Source: Flavobacteriales bacterium
GTDB taxonomy: Bacteria > Bacteroidota > Bacteroidia > JACJYZ01
Assembly: GCA_020635855.1 (NCBI GenBank)
Contig: JACJYZ010000002.1
Coordinates: 496,001-560,000, forward strand
DNA length: 64,000 nucleotides
Direction: 5' to 3'
Part shown: positions 24,263 to 32,433 of the stretch, piece after piece
How positions within the stretch are numbered: position 1 is the stretch's first letter
Layout of the letters: each line of letters starts with the position of its first letter
Made by a program: the position numbers and the translations under genes
The notes under the pieces: generated by a model
Seen by the model: only the letters and a program-made list of their open reading frames with translations
Told to the model about the DNA's origin: nothing
Databases searched by the model: none

Positions 24263-24817
24263 ATGGAAAACTTAGCAGAACTCATTAAGCAACTCGAAGA
24301 TCTCCTTCAAACCGCCCGCGAATGGGGTGAACTCACGCCGTCGGATAAGTCGGGTATCGCCAAAGAAATGGAGCAGGACTTCCTGCGCAAAGCGCGTGAC
24401 GTGGAGCGCAAGATCAACCAGATCCGCCGCCGTATCGCCCGCGCCCGTGCCATTGGAAAAGGTGTGGTGAGAGGAGGCGTATACGTAGCACTGGCTTATC
24501 TGCTTGTGGCCGCCATCATAGACAACCGCACAAAATTGCCGCCACAAAAAGGTGGATCGGGTGCCTGCAACATCGCCGCAGGAATCAAAGACCTGCACGT
24601 GGATCCGTCGGCCATCGGACCCAAATCGGCCCTGAAAAAAGCATATGCCGAACTGGATGCACAATGCGCCAAGGCCGGACTGAAATGCGCGGGCGGCAAC
24701 ACCAACTGCGAAAAATGCGAACCCGACGTGGCCGTGCAAACCGTGGACATCAAAAACCGCCTCTTCTGGTACACGGCGGATGTGACGGCGAAGTGCCAGT
24801 GTTGGTGCAAGGATTAG
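24263..24817 (+). CDS. Hypothetical membrane-anchored, Cys-rich protein
   Basis: 184 residues. Residues 1-70 are a charged helical region (FLRKARDVERKINQIRRRIA). One transmembrane helix follows (GVYVALAYLLVAAIID, about residues 73-88). The C-terminal 90 residues hold eight cysteines, in ACNIAAG, AQCAKAGLKCAGG, NCEKCEP and KCQCWCKD. No family is recognised. The topology suggests a cytoplasmic helical head and an external disulfide-rich domain. Confidence 0.7.
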   Translation: MENLAELIKQLEDLLQTAREWGELTPSDKSGIAKEMEQDFLRKARDVERKINQIRRRIARARAIGKGVVRGGVYVALAYLLVAAIIDNRTKLPPQKGGSGACNIAAGIKDLHVDPSAIGPKSALKKAYAELDAQCAKAGLKCAGGNTNCEKCEPDVAVQTVDIKNRLFWYTADVTAKCQCWCKD

Positions 24818-25086
24818 TCGTAAGTCATTAGTCGTAAGTCGTTAGTTGTGCGTAGGTCATTGGGATAGTTAGGAATGAGAGATTGCGTAAAGGTTTAAGT
24901 TCACAACCGGACGGCTGGTCCTATACTACGCCATGTCAAACCTGCTCCATCGGAGCAGAACATTGGTAGCAAGAGTCTTTAGTCGTAAGTCTTTAGTCGT
25001 TAGTTGTACCCGGCATCTATTGTCTAACATCTAATATCTCATGTCTCCTTCCAACAAACCCTTACCTTCGTCCTTTCCGATTCCGT
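24818..25086. repeat. Intergenic repeat cluster
   Basis: Contains the 'cgtaagtc/ttagtcgt' words at both ends (24,818-24,850; 24,977-25,012) and a partial copy (24,942-24,973) of the multi-hairpin element, including CTGCTCCATCGGAGCAG. No gene is seen. TACCTTCG at about 25,064-25,071 may be the -7 element for the next gene. Confidence 0.65.
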
Positions 25087-26508
25087 ATGTCCATTCGCAA
25101 AAAGATCATCCTCTACAACCCGAGTGCCGTGTTCTTCGACATGCCCCTGGCATTGCTCGCCATTGGTTCTGTGGTAGACCCGGATCGCTACGAAGTGATC
25201 ATCATCGACGGGCGGATCGAAAAAGACCCGCGTGCAAAGGTGGCGGCACATCTGCCCGATGCCTTGTGCTTCGGTACCACCGTGATCACAGGCGCACCCA
25301 TCCGCGATGCGCTGGAGATGTCGGAGTTTGTGAAGTCAAAGGCACCGAACCTTCCCGTGATCAGGGGTGGATGGCACACGTCGCTCTTTCCGTCCACACC
25401 ACTGGAAGAACATACCTGCATTGACATCACCGTACAGGGCCAGGGAGAGGACACATTCCGCGAACTGGTCGCCGTGTTGGAGGAGGGAGGAAACCTTGAT
25501 GTGATCAAAGGAATCACTTTTCGTAAAGACGGCCGGGTGGTGAAGAATCCGCCACGCCCGATGGCCTCTATGGAAGGCTTCGGTCGGGTGAACTACGACC
25601 TGGTTGATGTGGAGCGCTACTTCAACAAGAAGGGTCGCCGCCAGTTCGACTACATCTCATCCACCGGTTGCTATTTCCGCTGTGCCTTCTGCGCCGACCC
25701 GTTTGTGTACGAACGCCGCTTCACCGCCATCCCCGGTGTACGCATCGCTGAAGACCTGGCACACTACCATGCGAAGTACAACTTCACCGATGTGAATTTC
25801 CAGGATGAAACATTCTTTACATACCCGAAACGCATCGAAGATTTTGCGCATGCGCTGGTCAACCGAAACCTGCACATTTCCTGGGCCGCCACCATGCGCG
25901 CCGATCAGGGTGAGCGCATGACCGATGACCTATGGCAACTTTGTAAGGCATCCGGACTCCGGCGTTTGCTGATCGGGGTGGAGTCGGGATCGCAGGAGAT
26001 GATGGACTGGATGAAGAAAGACATCAAGCTCACCCAGGTTTTTCATTGCGCCGACAAATGCCGCGACCTCGGTATCGCCGTGATCTTTCCGTTTATCGTC
26101 GGCTTCCCCGGAGAAAGCGACCGCAGCGTGGAAGAGACCATCCAGGTGATCCGCCAACTGCGACGTAAAAGCCCACGCTTCGAAACCCCCATCTTCTACT
26201 TCAAGCCTTACCCGGGGTCGGCCATCACACAACAGGTGGTGGAGGCGGGGTACGTGCTGCCCGCATCCACCCGGGAATGGGGCGCCTTCGATTGTATAGG
26301 TTCATCGGGTCCGTGGGTGAGCCGGGAAAAGGAAAGATATTTCGAGGCTTTCAAGTTCTACCTCAAATGGGGGTACGGAAACGCCGGCGGTGCATTCCTG
26401 CTTCCCTTGAGGAAAATGAGCCGCTGGCGCTGCGAGAAGGGGCAGTTTGCTTTCCCCATCGAGCAACGCATTGTGGAAACGTTGCGACCGAAGCAACGGT
26501 TGTCGTGA
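25087..26508 (+). CDS. B12-binding radical SAM protein
   Basis: 473 residues. The N-terminal part (about 1-150) is a cobalamin-binding-like Rossmann domain (KIILYNPSAVFFDMPLALLA, GGWHTSLFP, GQGEDTFRELV). A radical SAM domain follows with STGCYFRCAFC, giving the CxxxCxxC cluster at about residues 195-202, and later GVESGSQEMMDWMKK and FPFIVGFPGE. These enzymes make 5'-deoxyadenosyl radicals and often methylate or rearrange complex substrates. The product is unknown. The gene stands alone between repeat-rich gaps. Confidence 0.85.
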   Translation: MSIRKKIILYNPSAVFFDMPLALLAIGSVVDPDRYEVIIIDGRIEKDPRAKVAAHLPDALCFGTTVITGAPIRDALEMSEFVKSKAPNLPVIRGGWHTSLFPSTPLEEHTCIDITVQGQGEDTFRELVAVLEEGGNLDVIKGITFRKDGRVVKNPPRPMASMEGFGRVNYDLVDVERYFNKKGRRQFDYISSTGCYFRCAFCADPFVYERRFTAIPGVRIAEDLAHYHAKYNFTDVNFQDETFFTYPKRIEDFAHALVNRNLHISWAATMRADQGERMTDDLWQLCKASGLRRLLIGVESGSQEMMDWMKKDIKLTQVFHCADKCRDLGIAVIFPFIVGFPGESDRSVEETIQVIRQLRRKSPRFETPIFYFKPYPGSAITQQVVEAGYVLPASTREWGAFDCIGSSGPWVSREKERYFEAFKFYLKWGYGNAGGAFLLPLRKMSRWRCEKGQFAFPIEQRIVETLRPKQRLS

Positions 26509-26971
26509 TGGAGTCGCGAGTCTCAAGTGGCGAGTTTCCTGCCTCCGCCAAGGCTACGGGCGGGCAAGCAAGTTGTACGCGGCTCATCTAAGCTTCATGA
26601 CATCTATTGTCTGAAGTCTATCGTTTCATATCCATCCCACATTGTGGCGTTCCTATGGAACGCGATTCATCCATCTTGCCTCATTGCCACCAATGGGATG
26701 TTCCTAACGGAACATGGCATTGGTCAGCGTTTTTAAATCCTGACCGACGATTTCTGCTCCATCGGAGCAGCACATTGGTAGAATGAATCGTATGCGTGAA
26801 TCAAGCGTGCCATAGGTACGCCACAATAGTCGTGAGTCTTTAGTCGCAAGTCTTTAGTTCTGCACGATAAAAGTCTATCGTCTCAAGTCTAACATCTGTC
26901 GTCCATCATTCTTTTCAAATCACCCAAACCCAAAATCTCTATCTTTGAAATAAACACCCAATACTTCCATC
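26509..26971. other. Repeat-rich intergenic region, no gene seen
   Basis: Holds a 'ttcgccaaggctacgg'-type repeat (26,538-26,572), the reverse copy of the multi-hairpin element (26,642-26,826) and the 'cgtaagtc' words (26,827-26,913). TATCTTTG at 26,940-26,947 is a likely -7 element for the DinB gene at 26972. Confidence 0.65.
26642..26826 (-). repeat. Multi-hairpin repeat element, copy 2 (reverse)
   Basis: 185 bp matching 17744-17930 in reverse orientation. All four hairpins and the outer TTGTGGCG and CGCCACAA ends are kept, with small changes such as GCGTTCCTATGGAACGC for GCGTTCCATCGGAACGC. The loops and linkers vary more than the stems. Confidence 0.75.
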
Positions 26972-27493
26972 ATGACGCCGCAGGAACTCAACGGTATCAT
27001 CCAACAATTCGAGGCCTACAAGGCGCTCGGTGAAAAAACATTCGCGCAACTTCCGGACGAAAAACTGTTCTGGCAGTACAATGCCGACAGCAACAGCATC
27101 GCCACTGTGGTGAAACACATGTGGGGAAATATGCTGTCGCGATGGACGGATTTCCTCACCACCGACGGCGAAAAGGAATGGCGTGAGCGGGAAGCCGAAT
27201 TCGAGAACGACATCACCACAAGGGAGGAATTGCTTAAAAAGTGGAAGGAAGGATGGGGTTGCCTGCTGGGTGCCCTGCATTCGCTATCGGAAGAAGATCT
27301 GCAGAAGCAAGTGAAGATCCGCAACCAGCCGCATACCGTACCCGAAGCCATCTTCAGGCAACTGGCCCACTATTCATACCACGTGGGCCAGATCGTGTAC
27401 GTAGGTAAAATGATTGCAGATGGCGACTGGCAATCGTTGTCGATCCCCAAAGGCGGTACGGCGGCCTTTAATAAAGAGAAGTTTGGTAAATAG
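26972..27493 (+). CDS. DinB-like four-helix protein (DUF1572 type)
   Basis: 173 residues of the DinB/YfiT fold. Candidate metal-binding histidines are in ATVVKHMWGNML and LAHYSYHVGQI, as usual in this superfamily. The centre (EWREREAEFENDITTREELL) is helical. DinB-like proteins often use bacillithiol, mycothiol or unknown thiols; the role here is unknown. TATCTTTG at 26,940-26,947 probably drives it. Confidence 0.82.
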   Translation: MTPQELNGIIQQFEAYKALGEKTFAQLPDEKLFWQYNADSNSIATVVKHMWGNMLSRWTDFLTTDGEKEWREREAEFENDITTREELLKKWKEGWGCLLGALHSLSEEDLQKQVKIRNQPHTVPEAIFRQLAHYSYHVGQIVYVGKMIADGDWQSLSIPKGGTAAFNKEKFGK

Positions 27494-27494
27494 T

Positions 27495-27530
27495 CTCCCT
27501 CCTTCGCTAAAGCTATGGCGGGCAGGCAAG
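27495..27530 (+). repeat. 'cgctaaagctatgg' repeat, variant copy
   Basis: Reads tccttcgctaaagctatgg, then cgggcaggcaag. Similar to 26,538-26,572 and 28,077-28,114. Located in the gap behind the DinB gene. Confidence 0.5.
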
Positions 27531-27624
27531 TCTCAAGTTACACCCTGCTGATGTAAGCAGCTGAGTCTCTACAAAGCCCAACTACAAACCAAAAACCAGA
27601 AACCAGAAACCACAAACTTTACAC

Positions 27625-28071
27625 ATGACCACCGTTAACGCTTATCTCAACTTCAACGGGAATTGCGAAGAAGCCTTCCTATTTTACCAATCCGTCTTCG
27701 GCGGTGAATTTTCGTACCTGGGACGCTTCAGCGAAATGCCACAGGGAGAAAGCAGCAAGCCCATTCCGGCGGAAGAAGCCAACCGCATCATGCATGTCTG
27801 TCTTCCCATCAGCAAAGAAACCATGCTCATGGGAAGCGATGTTGGGGGCGACTGGGCGCCCAATTTCAACTTGGGCAACAACATCACCCTTTCCATCCAT
27901 GCCCGGAAAAAGGAAGAAGCCGACCGCCTGTTCAGCGGACTCTCAGCGGGCGGTACGGTTACCATGCCCATGAACCAGACTTTCTGGGGCGATTACTTCG
28001 GCATGTTCATTGACAAGTTCGGTATCAACTGGATGGTGAGCCACAATCCGAAGATGAATACGGGAGAGTAA
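27625..28071 (+). CDS. PhnB-like VOC protein
   Basis: 148 residues, glyoxalase/VOC fold of the PhnB (3-demethylubiquinone-9 3-methyltransferase-like) subgroup. The start VNAYLNFNGNCEEAFLFYQS, the middle RIMHVCLPISKETMLMGSDV and FWGDYFGMFIDKFGINWMVS at the end are typical. PhnB proteins have no proven reaction. Upstream at 27,578-27,617 is a repetitive aaaccaraaaccacaaac stretch, seen again before the gene at 28208. Confidence 0.85.
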   Translation: MTTVNAYLNFNGNCEEAFLFYQSVFGGEFSYLGRFSEMPQGESSKPIPAEEANRIMHVCLPISKETMLMGSDVGGDWAPNFNLGNNITLSIHARKKEEADRLFSGLSAGGTVTMPMNQTFWGDYFGMFIDKFGINWMVSHNPKMNTGE

Positions 28072-28076
28072 CTAAG

Positions 28077-28114
28077 TCTCCCGCCTTCGCCAAGGCTACG
28101 GACGGGCAGGCAAG
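28077..28114 (+). repeat. 'ttcgccaaggctacgg' repeat, copy
   Basis: Reads tcccgccttcgccaaggctac, then ggacgggcaggcaag. Same family as 17,626, 26,538 and 27,495. Confidence 0.55.
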
Positions 28115-28207
28115 TCATGAGTCTCAAGTTGGATCCGACAGGGGTGTTCAATGCGATTACTACCGGGCTTAACTACAAACCAAAAACCACAAACCAGAAA
28201 CTCTATT

Positions 28208-28636
28208 TTGAAGCGTCTCCTGAAAATCATCGCGTCCGTTGTGCTGTTGTTCAATGCAGCAGGTGCCGTGTACGGTGGTTGCAGCCTGATCGCATTCCCC
28301 GACGGAAGCGGCATGGGGTTGTCGACACAGCTGTTGGCACATTCGCCCTTTGATACTTTCCTTGTGCCGGGCATCATTCTCTTGCTTGTCAATGGGGTGT
28401 TCAGCCTGGTGGTTTTCGGAACGCTGATCCAGAAGTACAAGTATGCAGCCAGACTGGTGTTCTTACAGGGAAGCCTGTTGCTCGGATGGCTGGTGATCCA
28501 GGTTGCCCTGATTCGCATGCTTTATTTTTTGCACTACGTGATGGGTGCCGTGGGGTTGGTGCTGGTTGTGGTTGGCAGGATGCTGGAGTCCCGCAAAAGA
28601 AAATTAATATATACACGTCAAACCAATGAATTGTAA
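28208..28636 (+). CDS. Membrane protein of unknown function
   Basis: About 142 residues if translation starts at the TTG at 28208. An ATG at 28151 is open, but its first 19 residues lie in the repetitive accaaaaaccac-type stretch, so 28208 is preferred. Four hydrophobic segments: RLLKIIASVVLLFNAAGAVY, FDTFLVPGIILLLVNGVFSLVV, FLQGSLLLGWLVIQVALIR and YVMGAVGLVLVVVG. No family recognised. It overlaps the next gene by 11 bp. Confidence 0.65.
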   Translation: MKRLLKIIASVVLLFNAAGAVYGGCSLIAFPDGSGMGLSTQLLAHSPFDTFLVPGIILLLVNGVFSLVVFGTLIQKYKYAARLVFLQGSLLLGWLVIQVALIRMLYFLHYVMGAVGLVLVVVGRMLESRKRKLIYTRQTNEL

Positions 28637-30092
28637 GATCAGGATACCATGGTTGTTTGTTGCACTGATGCTGATAGCGATTCGTGCGGATGCGCAGGAT
28701 TGCTCATGTGAAGCACAGTTCCGATGGTTGAAGAAGACCTTCGAGGAAAACGATGCCGGATTCTCTTATGCTGTTTCCAGGAAAGGAGCGGAGGCATACG
28801 CCAGCCATACCGAACAGATGGAACGGAAGGTGCAGACCATCACCGATCTGGATACATGTGTGCAGGCCATGTCCGATTGGCTGAAGTTTTTTCGATCCGG
28901 ACACATGTGGGTCGGCGCGAAGCGGGATGCTGCTCAGCCTAAAGAGGAAAATCCCGCGGAAGTGAGGAAACGGTTTGCAGGATGGGAGACATACCCGATT
29001 GACATGAAGGCATTCGGGATACGCATGAAGAAAATGACGGTGCCTGGCTTTGAAGGGATATGGTCTACCGGCCCCTACACCATGGCAGTTGAGAAAAGGG
29101 GTGAGGAATACGTGGGTGTTGTGTTGGACGCCGACAGCGTATACTGGATGCCGGGCCAGGTGAAAATGAAGATCATGACGGCACCGGATGGCGCATTTAA
29201 TATGACCTACTACATGCGTGATCATTCGGCACAAACATTCAACGACGTAAAACTGATCGGGAACAACTTGCTGCAGGCGGGTTTCATTATCCTTCAACGA
29301 AAAGAGCCTGAGTATAAGTCCAACCCTGATATCCTCAATTACTATCGCCTGATGGATGCCTCCGGACCTTTCCTGGAGCGGTTATCCGAACAAACGTTGC
29401 TGTTGCGCATTCCTTCCTTCCAACATGCCTGGAAGAAGGCGATCGACAGTGTACTGACCGCCAACCATGATCTCATCATTCACACACAAAACCTGATCAT
29501 CGATCTGCGTAACAACGGGGGAGGAAGCGATGCCAGCTACGAACACATCATCCCCTACCTGTACACCAACCCCATACGCAGCATTGGTGTGGAACTGTTG
29601 TCGACCCCGCTGAACAACAAACGCATGGAAGATTTCATGGCAGACCCCGATTGGTCGGAAGAGGAAAAAAAGTGGGCACGTGAGTCGCTCGGGAAACTGA
29701 AACAACATCCCGGTGAATTTGTCAACCTGGATACCTCCGGTGTTATCATTGAAAGATATGATACCGTGTACGCCTTCCCCGAAAATGTGGCCATCCTCGT
29801 TCATGAAAACAACGGAAGCACCACCGAACAGTTCCTGTTGGCGGCACGGCAAAGCAGAAAGGTGAAATTGTTCGGCACCACCACCGCTGGCGTACTGGAT
29901 ATATCCAACATGTATACCGTTACCTCTCCCTGTGGCAACATCCAGTTGGGATATGCCCTGTCGAGAAGCCTGCGCATTCCTGACATGGCCATTGATGACA
30001 AGGGCATCTTGCCTGACTATTTTATTGACAAGTCTGTTCCCTCTTACCAGTGGATATCCTATGTGCAAGGGATACTGGAGAGAACCAAGTGA
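28626..30092 (+). CDS. S41-family peptidase (tail-specific protease-like)
   Basis: 488 residues with a signal peptide (MNCKIRIPWLFVALMLIAIR...ADA). The C-terminal half is an S41 domain: NLIIDLRNNGGGSDASYEHI (about residues 287-306), then ILVHENNGSTTEQFLLAARQ with the probable nucleophile Ser near residue 397. It should act outside the inner membrane. The N-terminal part is a helper domain. The gene overlaps the upstream membrane-protein gene by 11 bp. Confidence 0.85.
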   Translation: MNCKIRIPWLFVALMLIAIRADAQDCSCEAQFRWLKKTFEENDAGFSYAVSRKGAEAYASHTEQMERKVQTITDLDTCVQAMSDWLKFFRSGHMWVGAKRDAAQPKEENPAEVRKRFAGWETYPIDMKAFGIRMKKMTVPGFEGIWSTGPYTMAVEKRGEEYVGVVLDADSVYWMPGQVKMKIMTAPDGAFNMTYYMRDHSAQTFNDVKLIGNNLLQAGFIILQRKEPEYKSNPDILNYYRLMDASGPFLERLSEQTLLLRIPSFQHAWKKAIDSVLTANHDLIIHTQNLIIDLRNNGGGSDASYEHIIPYLYTNPIRSIGVELLSTPLNNKRMEDFMADPDWSEEEKKWARESLGKLKQHPGEFVNLDTSGVIIERYDTVYAFPENVAILVHENNGSTTEQFLLAARQSRKVKLFGTTTAGVLDISNMYTVTSPCGNIQLGYALSRSLRIPDMAIDDKGILPDYFIDKSVPSYQWISYVQGILERTK

Positions 30093-30099
30093 CACGGAT

Positions 30100-30510
30100 A
30101 TGAAAATGCAGGATGTTCATTTCAATTCGGTGGAGGAACTGCTCGACTACCTGCCGCGGGATGAAAGAAACATGGTTGAAGTCTTACGCCACCTGGTGTT
30201 CGACAGTGTGCCACGCTGCCGGGAAAAGCTGGCCTACCAGGTGCCTTTCTATTCCGGTTTCCGGCGGATTTGTTTCATCAGGCCCGGTTCCGTTCCCTGG
30301 GGCAAAGTGCGTCAGCAAGGCGTACAACTGGGGTTTTGCTATGGCTTCATGATGGAGGATGAAACAGGTTTTCTGGAGAAAGGCAACCGGAAGCAGGTGT
30401 ACATCAAAACTTTTATGAAACCATCCGATATCAATGCCGACCTGGTGAAAGCATACCTCTTTGAAGCAGTGCGGGTGGATGAGGCCATGCGAAAGATCCG
30501 GCGTGGCTGA
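30100..30510 (+). CDS. DUF1801 family protein
   Basis: 136 residues from the ATG at 30100 (30106 is also possible). It has the DUF1801/YdhG-like fold, a small alpha/beta domain: VEELLDYLPRDERNMVEVLR, LAYQVPFYSGFRRICFIRPG and VQLGFCYGFMMEDETGFLEK. The family has no known activity. The start lies 8 bp after the S41 peptidase stop, so they may share a transcript. Confidence 0.78.
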   Translation: MKMQDVHFNSVEELLDYLPRDERNMVEVLRHLVFDSVPRCREKLAYQVPFYSGFRRICFIRPGSVPWGKVRQQGVQLGFCYGFMMEDETGFLEKGNRKQVYIKTFMKPSDINADLVKAYLFEAVRVDEAMRKIRRG

Positions 30511-30527
30511 TTTGTGTATCTTCGCTT

Positions 30528-30938
30528 ATGCCTTCAGACAAACCGGGTATTGTCGTTCCTGACGATCGCCCCACCTATGAAACCGAATTGTCGACCTATT
30601 GGTTTGAGCCCGATGGTTTGCTGATCTCGTTGTCGAAACCACCCAAAAGAACATTGACCAACACCAACGAGAACTTCGAACTGGTGGCCCGCATCACCAA
30701 CCAAACCAAGGTGCCTATGCTGGTGTACATTTGCAATTCACCGGTGCCTGATAAGGCTACGCGGCAGTTTGTTGCGCGGAAGTTGCCCGACGTGTACAAG
30801 GCCATGGCCATGGTGTCCGGAGGTGCTCTGGGCAAACTGATCATGAACATGATTTTCAGTATCAACCCTCCTTCTATCCCCATGCGTTCATTTTCGGATG
30901 AAGAAAAGGCAAGGGAATGGCTGCGGACCTTTTTATAA
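30528..30938 (+). CDS. STAS/SpoIIAA-like small protein (DUF7793 type)
   Basis: 136 residues. The pattern ETELSTYWFEPDGLLISLSK, FELVARITNQTKVPMLVYIC and FVARKLPDVYKAMAMVSGGA matches the small STAS-like proteins often seen in Bacteroidota. TATCTTCG at 30,517-30,524, just four bases from the ATG, is a possible -7 element, which would give a leaderless message. Function unknown. Confidence 0.7.
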   Translation: MPSDKPGIVVPDDRPTYETELSTYWFEPDGLLISLSKPPKRTLTNTNENFELVARITNQTKVPMLVYICNSPVPDKATRQFVARKLPDVYKAMAMVSGGALGKLIMNMIFSINPPSIPMRSFSDEEKAREWLRTFL

Positions 30939-30990
30939 ATCATACCGGATACCCGGATGAAAACGAAAATCGAATCAATCTGAAAAAGAG

Positions 30991-31323
30991 ATGGAGACCT
31001 ACTACAAACCGGAAGACCTGAAGAAGTTCGGAAAGATCGGCGAGTTTCATAAACCCCTTGCCGATAAATTCTTCGACTATTACAACGATGTGTTCAAGGA
31101 AGGCGCCCTCACCGCGCGGGAAAAATCCCTGATCGCATTGGCCGTATCCCACGCGGTTCAATGTCCTTACTGCATTGACGCCTATACCACCGATACGCTC
31201 GAAAAAGGATGTACCGAAGAACAGATGATGGAAGCCGTTCATGTGGCAGCCGCCATCAGGGGTGGTGCCTCCCTGGTGCATGGTGTGCAGATGATGAACC
31301 ACACGAAGAAGATCATGATGTAG
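30991..31323 (+). CDS. AhpD-like protein associated with arsenosugar synthesis
   Basis: 110 residues, carboxymuconolactone-decarboxylase/AhpD fold. CPYCIDAYTTDT holds the CxxC redox pair at about residues 49-52, and GASLVHGVQMMNHTKK is the conserved end. Genes of this type next to arsS are annotated as arsenosugar biosynthesis-associated peroxidase-like proteins. Its stop is one base from the arsS start, so translation is probably coupled. Confidence 0.88.
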   Translation: METYYKPEDLKKFGKIGEFHKPLADKFFDYYNDVFKEGALTAREKSLIALAVSHAVQCPYCIDAYTTDTLEKGCTEEQMMEAVHVAAAIRGGASLVHGVQMMNHTKKIMM

Positions 31324-31324
31324 C

Positions 31325-32359
31325 ATGAAGTCGCTGAAAGCACAAGGTCACCCGTTGTCCGATGCAGCTGCCCAATTGGAGTGGCTGCACGCCGACGACA
31401 AGGTGCGGTTTGATGAAAAGTTGCGGCAATGCGGACAGATGCCTTTGCGTCCTTCTGGCATTGACATCCTTCAGGTGAACGTGGGCAAGATGTGCAACCA
31501 AACCTGCAGGCATTGTCACGTGGATGCCGGACCCGATCGCAAAGAAGTGATGACCCGCGATACCATGGAGCAATGCCTCGACGTGCTCAGCCGGCATAAC
31601 ATCGGTACGGTGGATATCACCGGTGGTGCACCCGAGATGAATCCGCATTTCAGGTGGTTCGTGGAAGAGGTTTCCAAGATGGGCAAGCATATCATCAACC
31701 GCTGCAACCTCACCATCCTGCTTGCTCACCCCAGGTTTGCCGATCTGCCCACCTTCTTTGCCCGCCACCGGGTGGAAGTGGTGTCTTCCTTGCCGCATTA
31801 TACTCCCGTACGTACCGACCGTCAACGGGGTGAAGGCGTGTTTGAAAAGTCGGTGAAGGCATTGCAAATGCTGAATGAAGCGGGCTACGGTCAACCCGGT
31901 AGCGGACTTGAACTGAACCTGGTGTACAACCCCACCGGCGCCCTGCTCGCCGGTCCGCAGGAATCATTGGAGGCCGATTACAAGCGCGAACTGCACGAAC
32001 GGCATGGCATCGTTTTCAACCGCCTCTTCGTGATCACCAATATGCCCGTCAGCCGCTTCCTCGACTACCTCATCACCAGCGGAAATTACGATACATACAT
32101 GCAGAAACTGGTGGATGCCTTCAACCCCGGTGCCGCTGCCAATGTGATGTGCCGCAATACCCTGTCGGTGGGTTGGGACGGTTTCCTGTACGACTGCGAC
32201 TTCAACCAGATGCTGGACATAAAGGTGCAGTGCGGTGCAGATCACATTTCACAATTCAATGCAGGTGAACTGGCCGCACGTGAGATTGCGGTGGACCGGC
32301 ATTGCTTCGGTTGTACCGCAGGATTGGGATCGAGCTGCGGAGGACAAACAGCCACGTAA
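31325..32359 (+). CDS. arsS: Arsenosugar biosynthesis radical SAM protein ArsS
   Basis: 344 residues. Radical SAM cluster CNQTCRHC at residues 57-64 and C-terminal cysteines CFGCTAGLGSSCGG near the end, as in ArsS. ArsS is proposed to add the 5'-deoxyadenosyl group to dimethylated arsenic, giving an arsenosugar precursor. The arsM methyltransferase that supplies the substrate is not in the window. Middle features include DITGGAPEMNPHFRWFVEEV and VVSSLPHYTPVRTDRQRGEG. Confidence 0.9.
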   Translation: MKSLKAQGHPLSDAAAQLEWLHADDKVRFDEKLRQCGQMPLRPSGIDILQVNVGKMCNQTCRHCHVDAGPDRKEVMTRDTMEQCLDVLSRHNIGTVDITGGAPEMNPHFRWFVEEVSKMGKHIINRCNLTILLAHPRFADLPTFFARHRVEVVSSLPHYTPVRTDRQRGEGVFEKSVKALQMLNEAGYGQPGSGLELNLVYNPTGALLAGPQESLEADYKRELHERHGIVFNRLFVITNMPVSRFLDYLITSGNYDTYMQKLVDAFNPGAAANVMCRNTLSVGWDGFLYDCDFNQMLDIKVQCGADHISQFNAGELAAREIAVDRHCFGCTAGLGSSCGGQTAT

Positions 32360-32364
32360 AATGT

Positions 32365-32392
32365 ATTTGATACATTTACGCTTATATCAAAT
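32365..32392. promoter_or_regulatory. Inverted repeat ATTTGATA-N12-TATCAAAT
   Basis: Perfect 8-bp arms between arsS and the membrane glycosyltransferase. It overlaps a second palindrome, ATCAAATTTGAT. It could be an operator or a weak terminator of the ars pair. No strong U-run follows. Confidence 0.4.
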
Positions 32393-32433
32393 TTGATTGC
32401 ATGCGCCTCCGTTAATTTGTTTTTGATCTTACC

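Noticed and set aside
16557..26913. CRISPR array from the regular-looking short repeats
   Set aside because: The words vary, come in both orientations, have no constant repeat length or spacers, and no cas gene is present.
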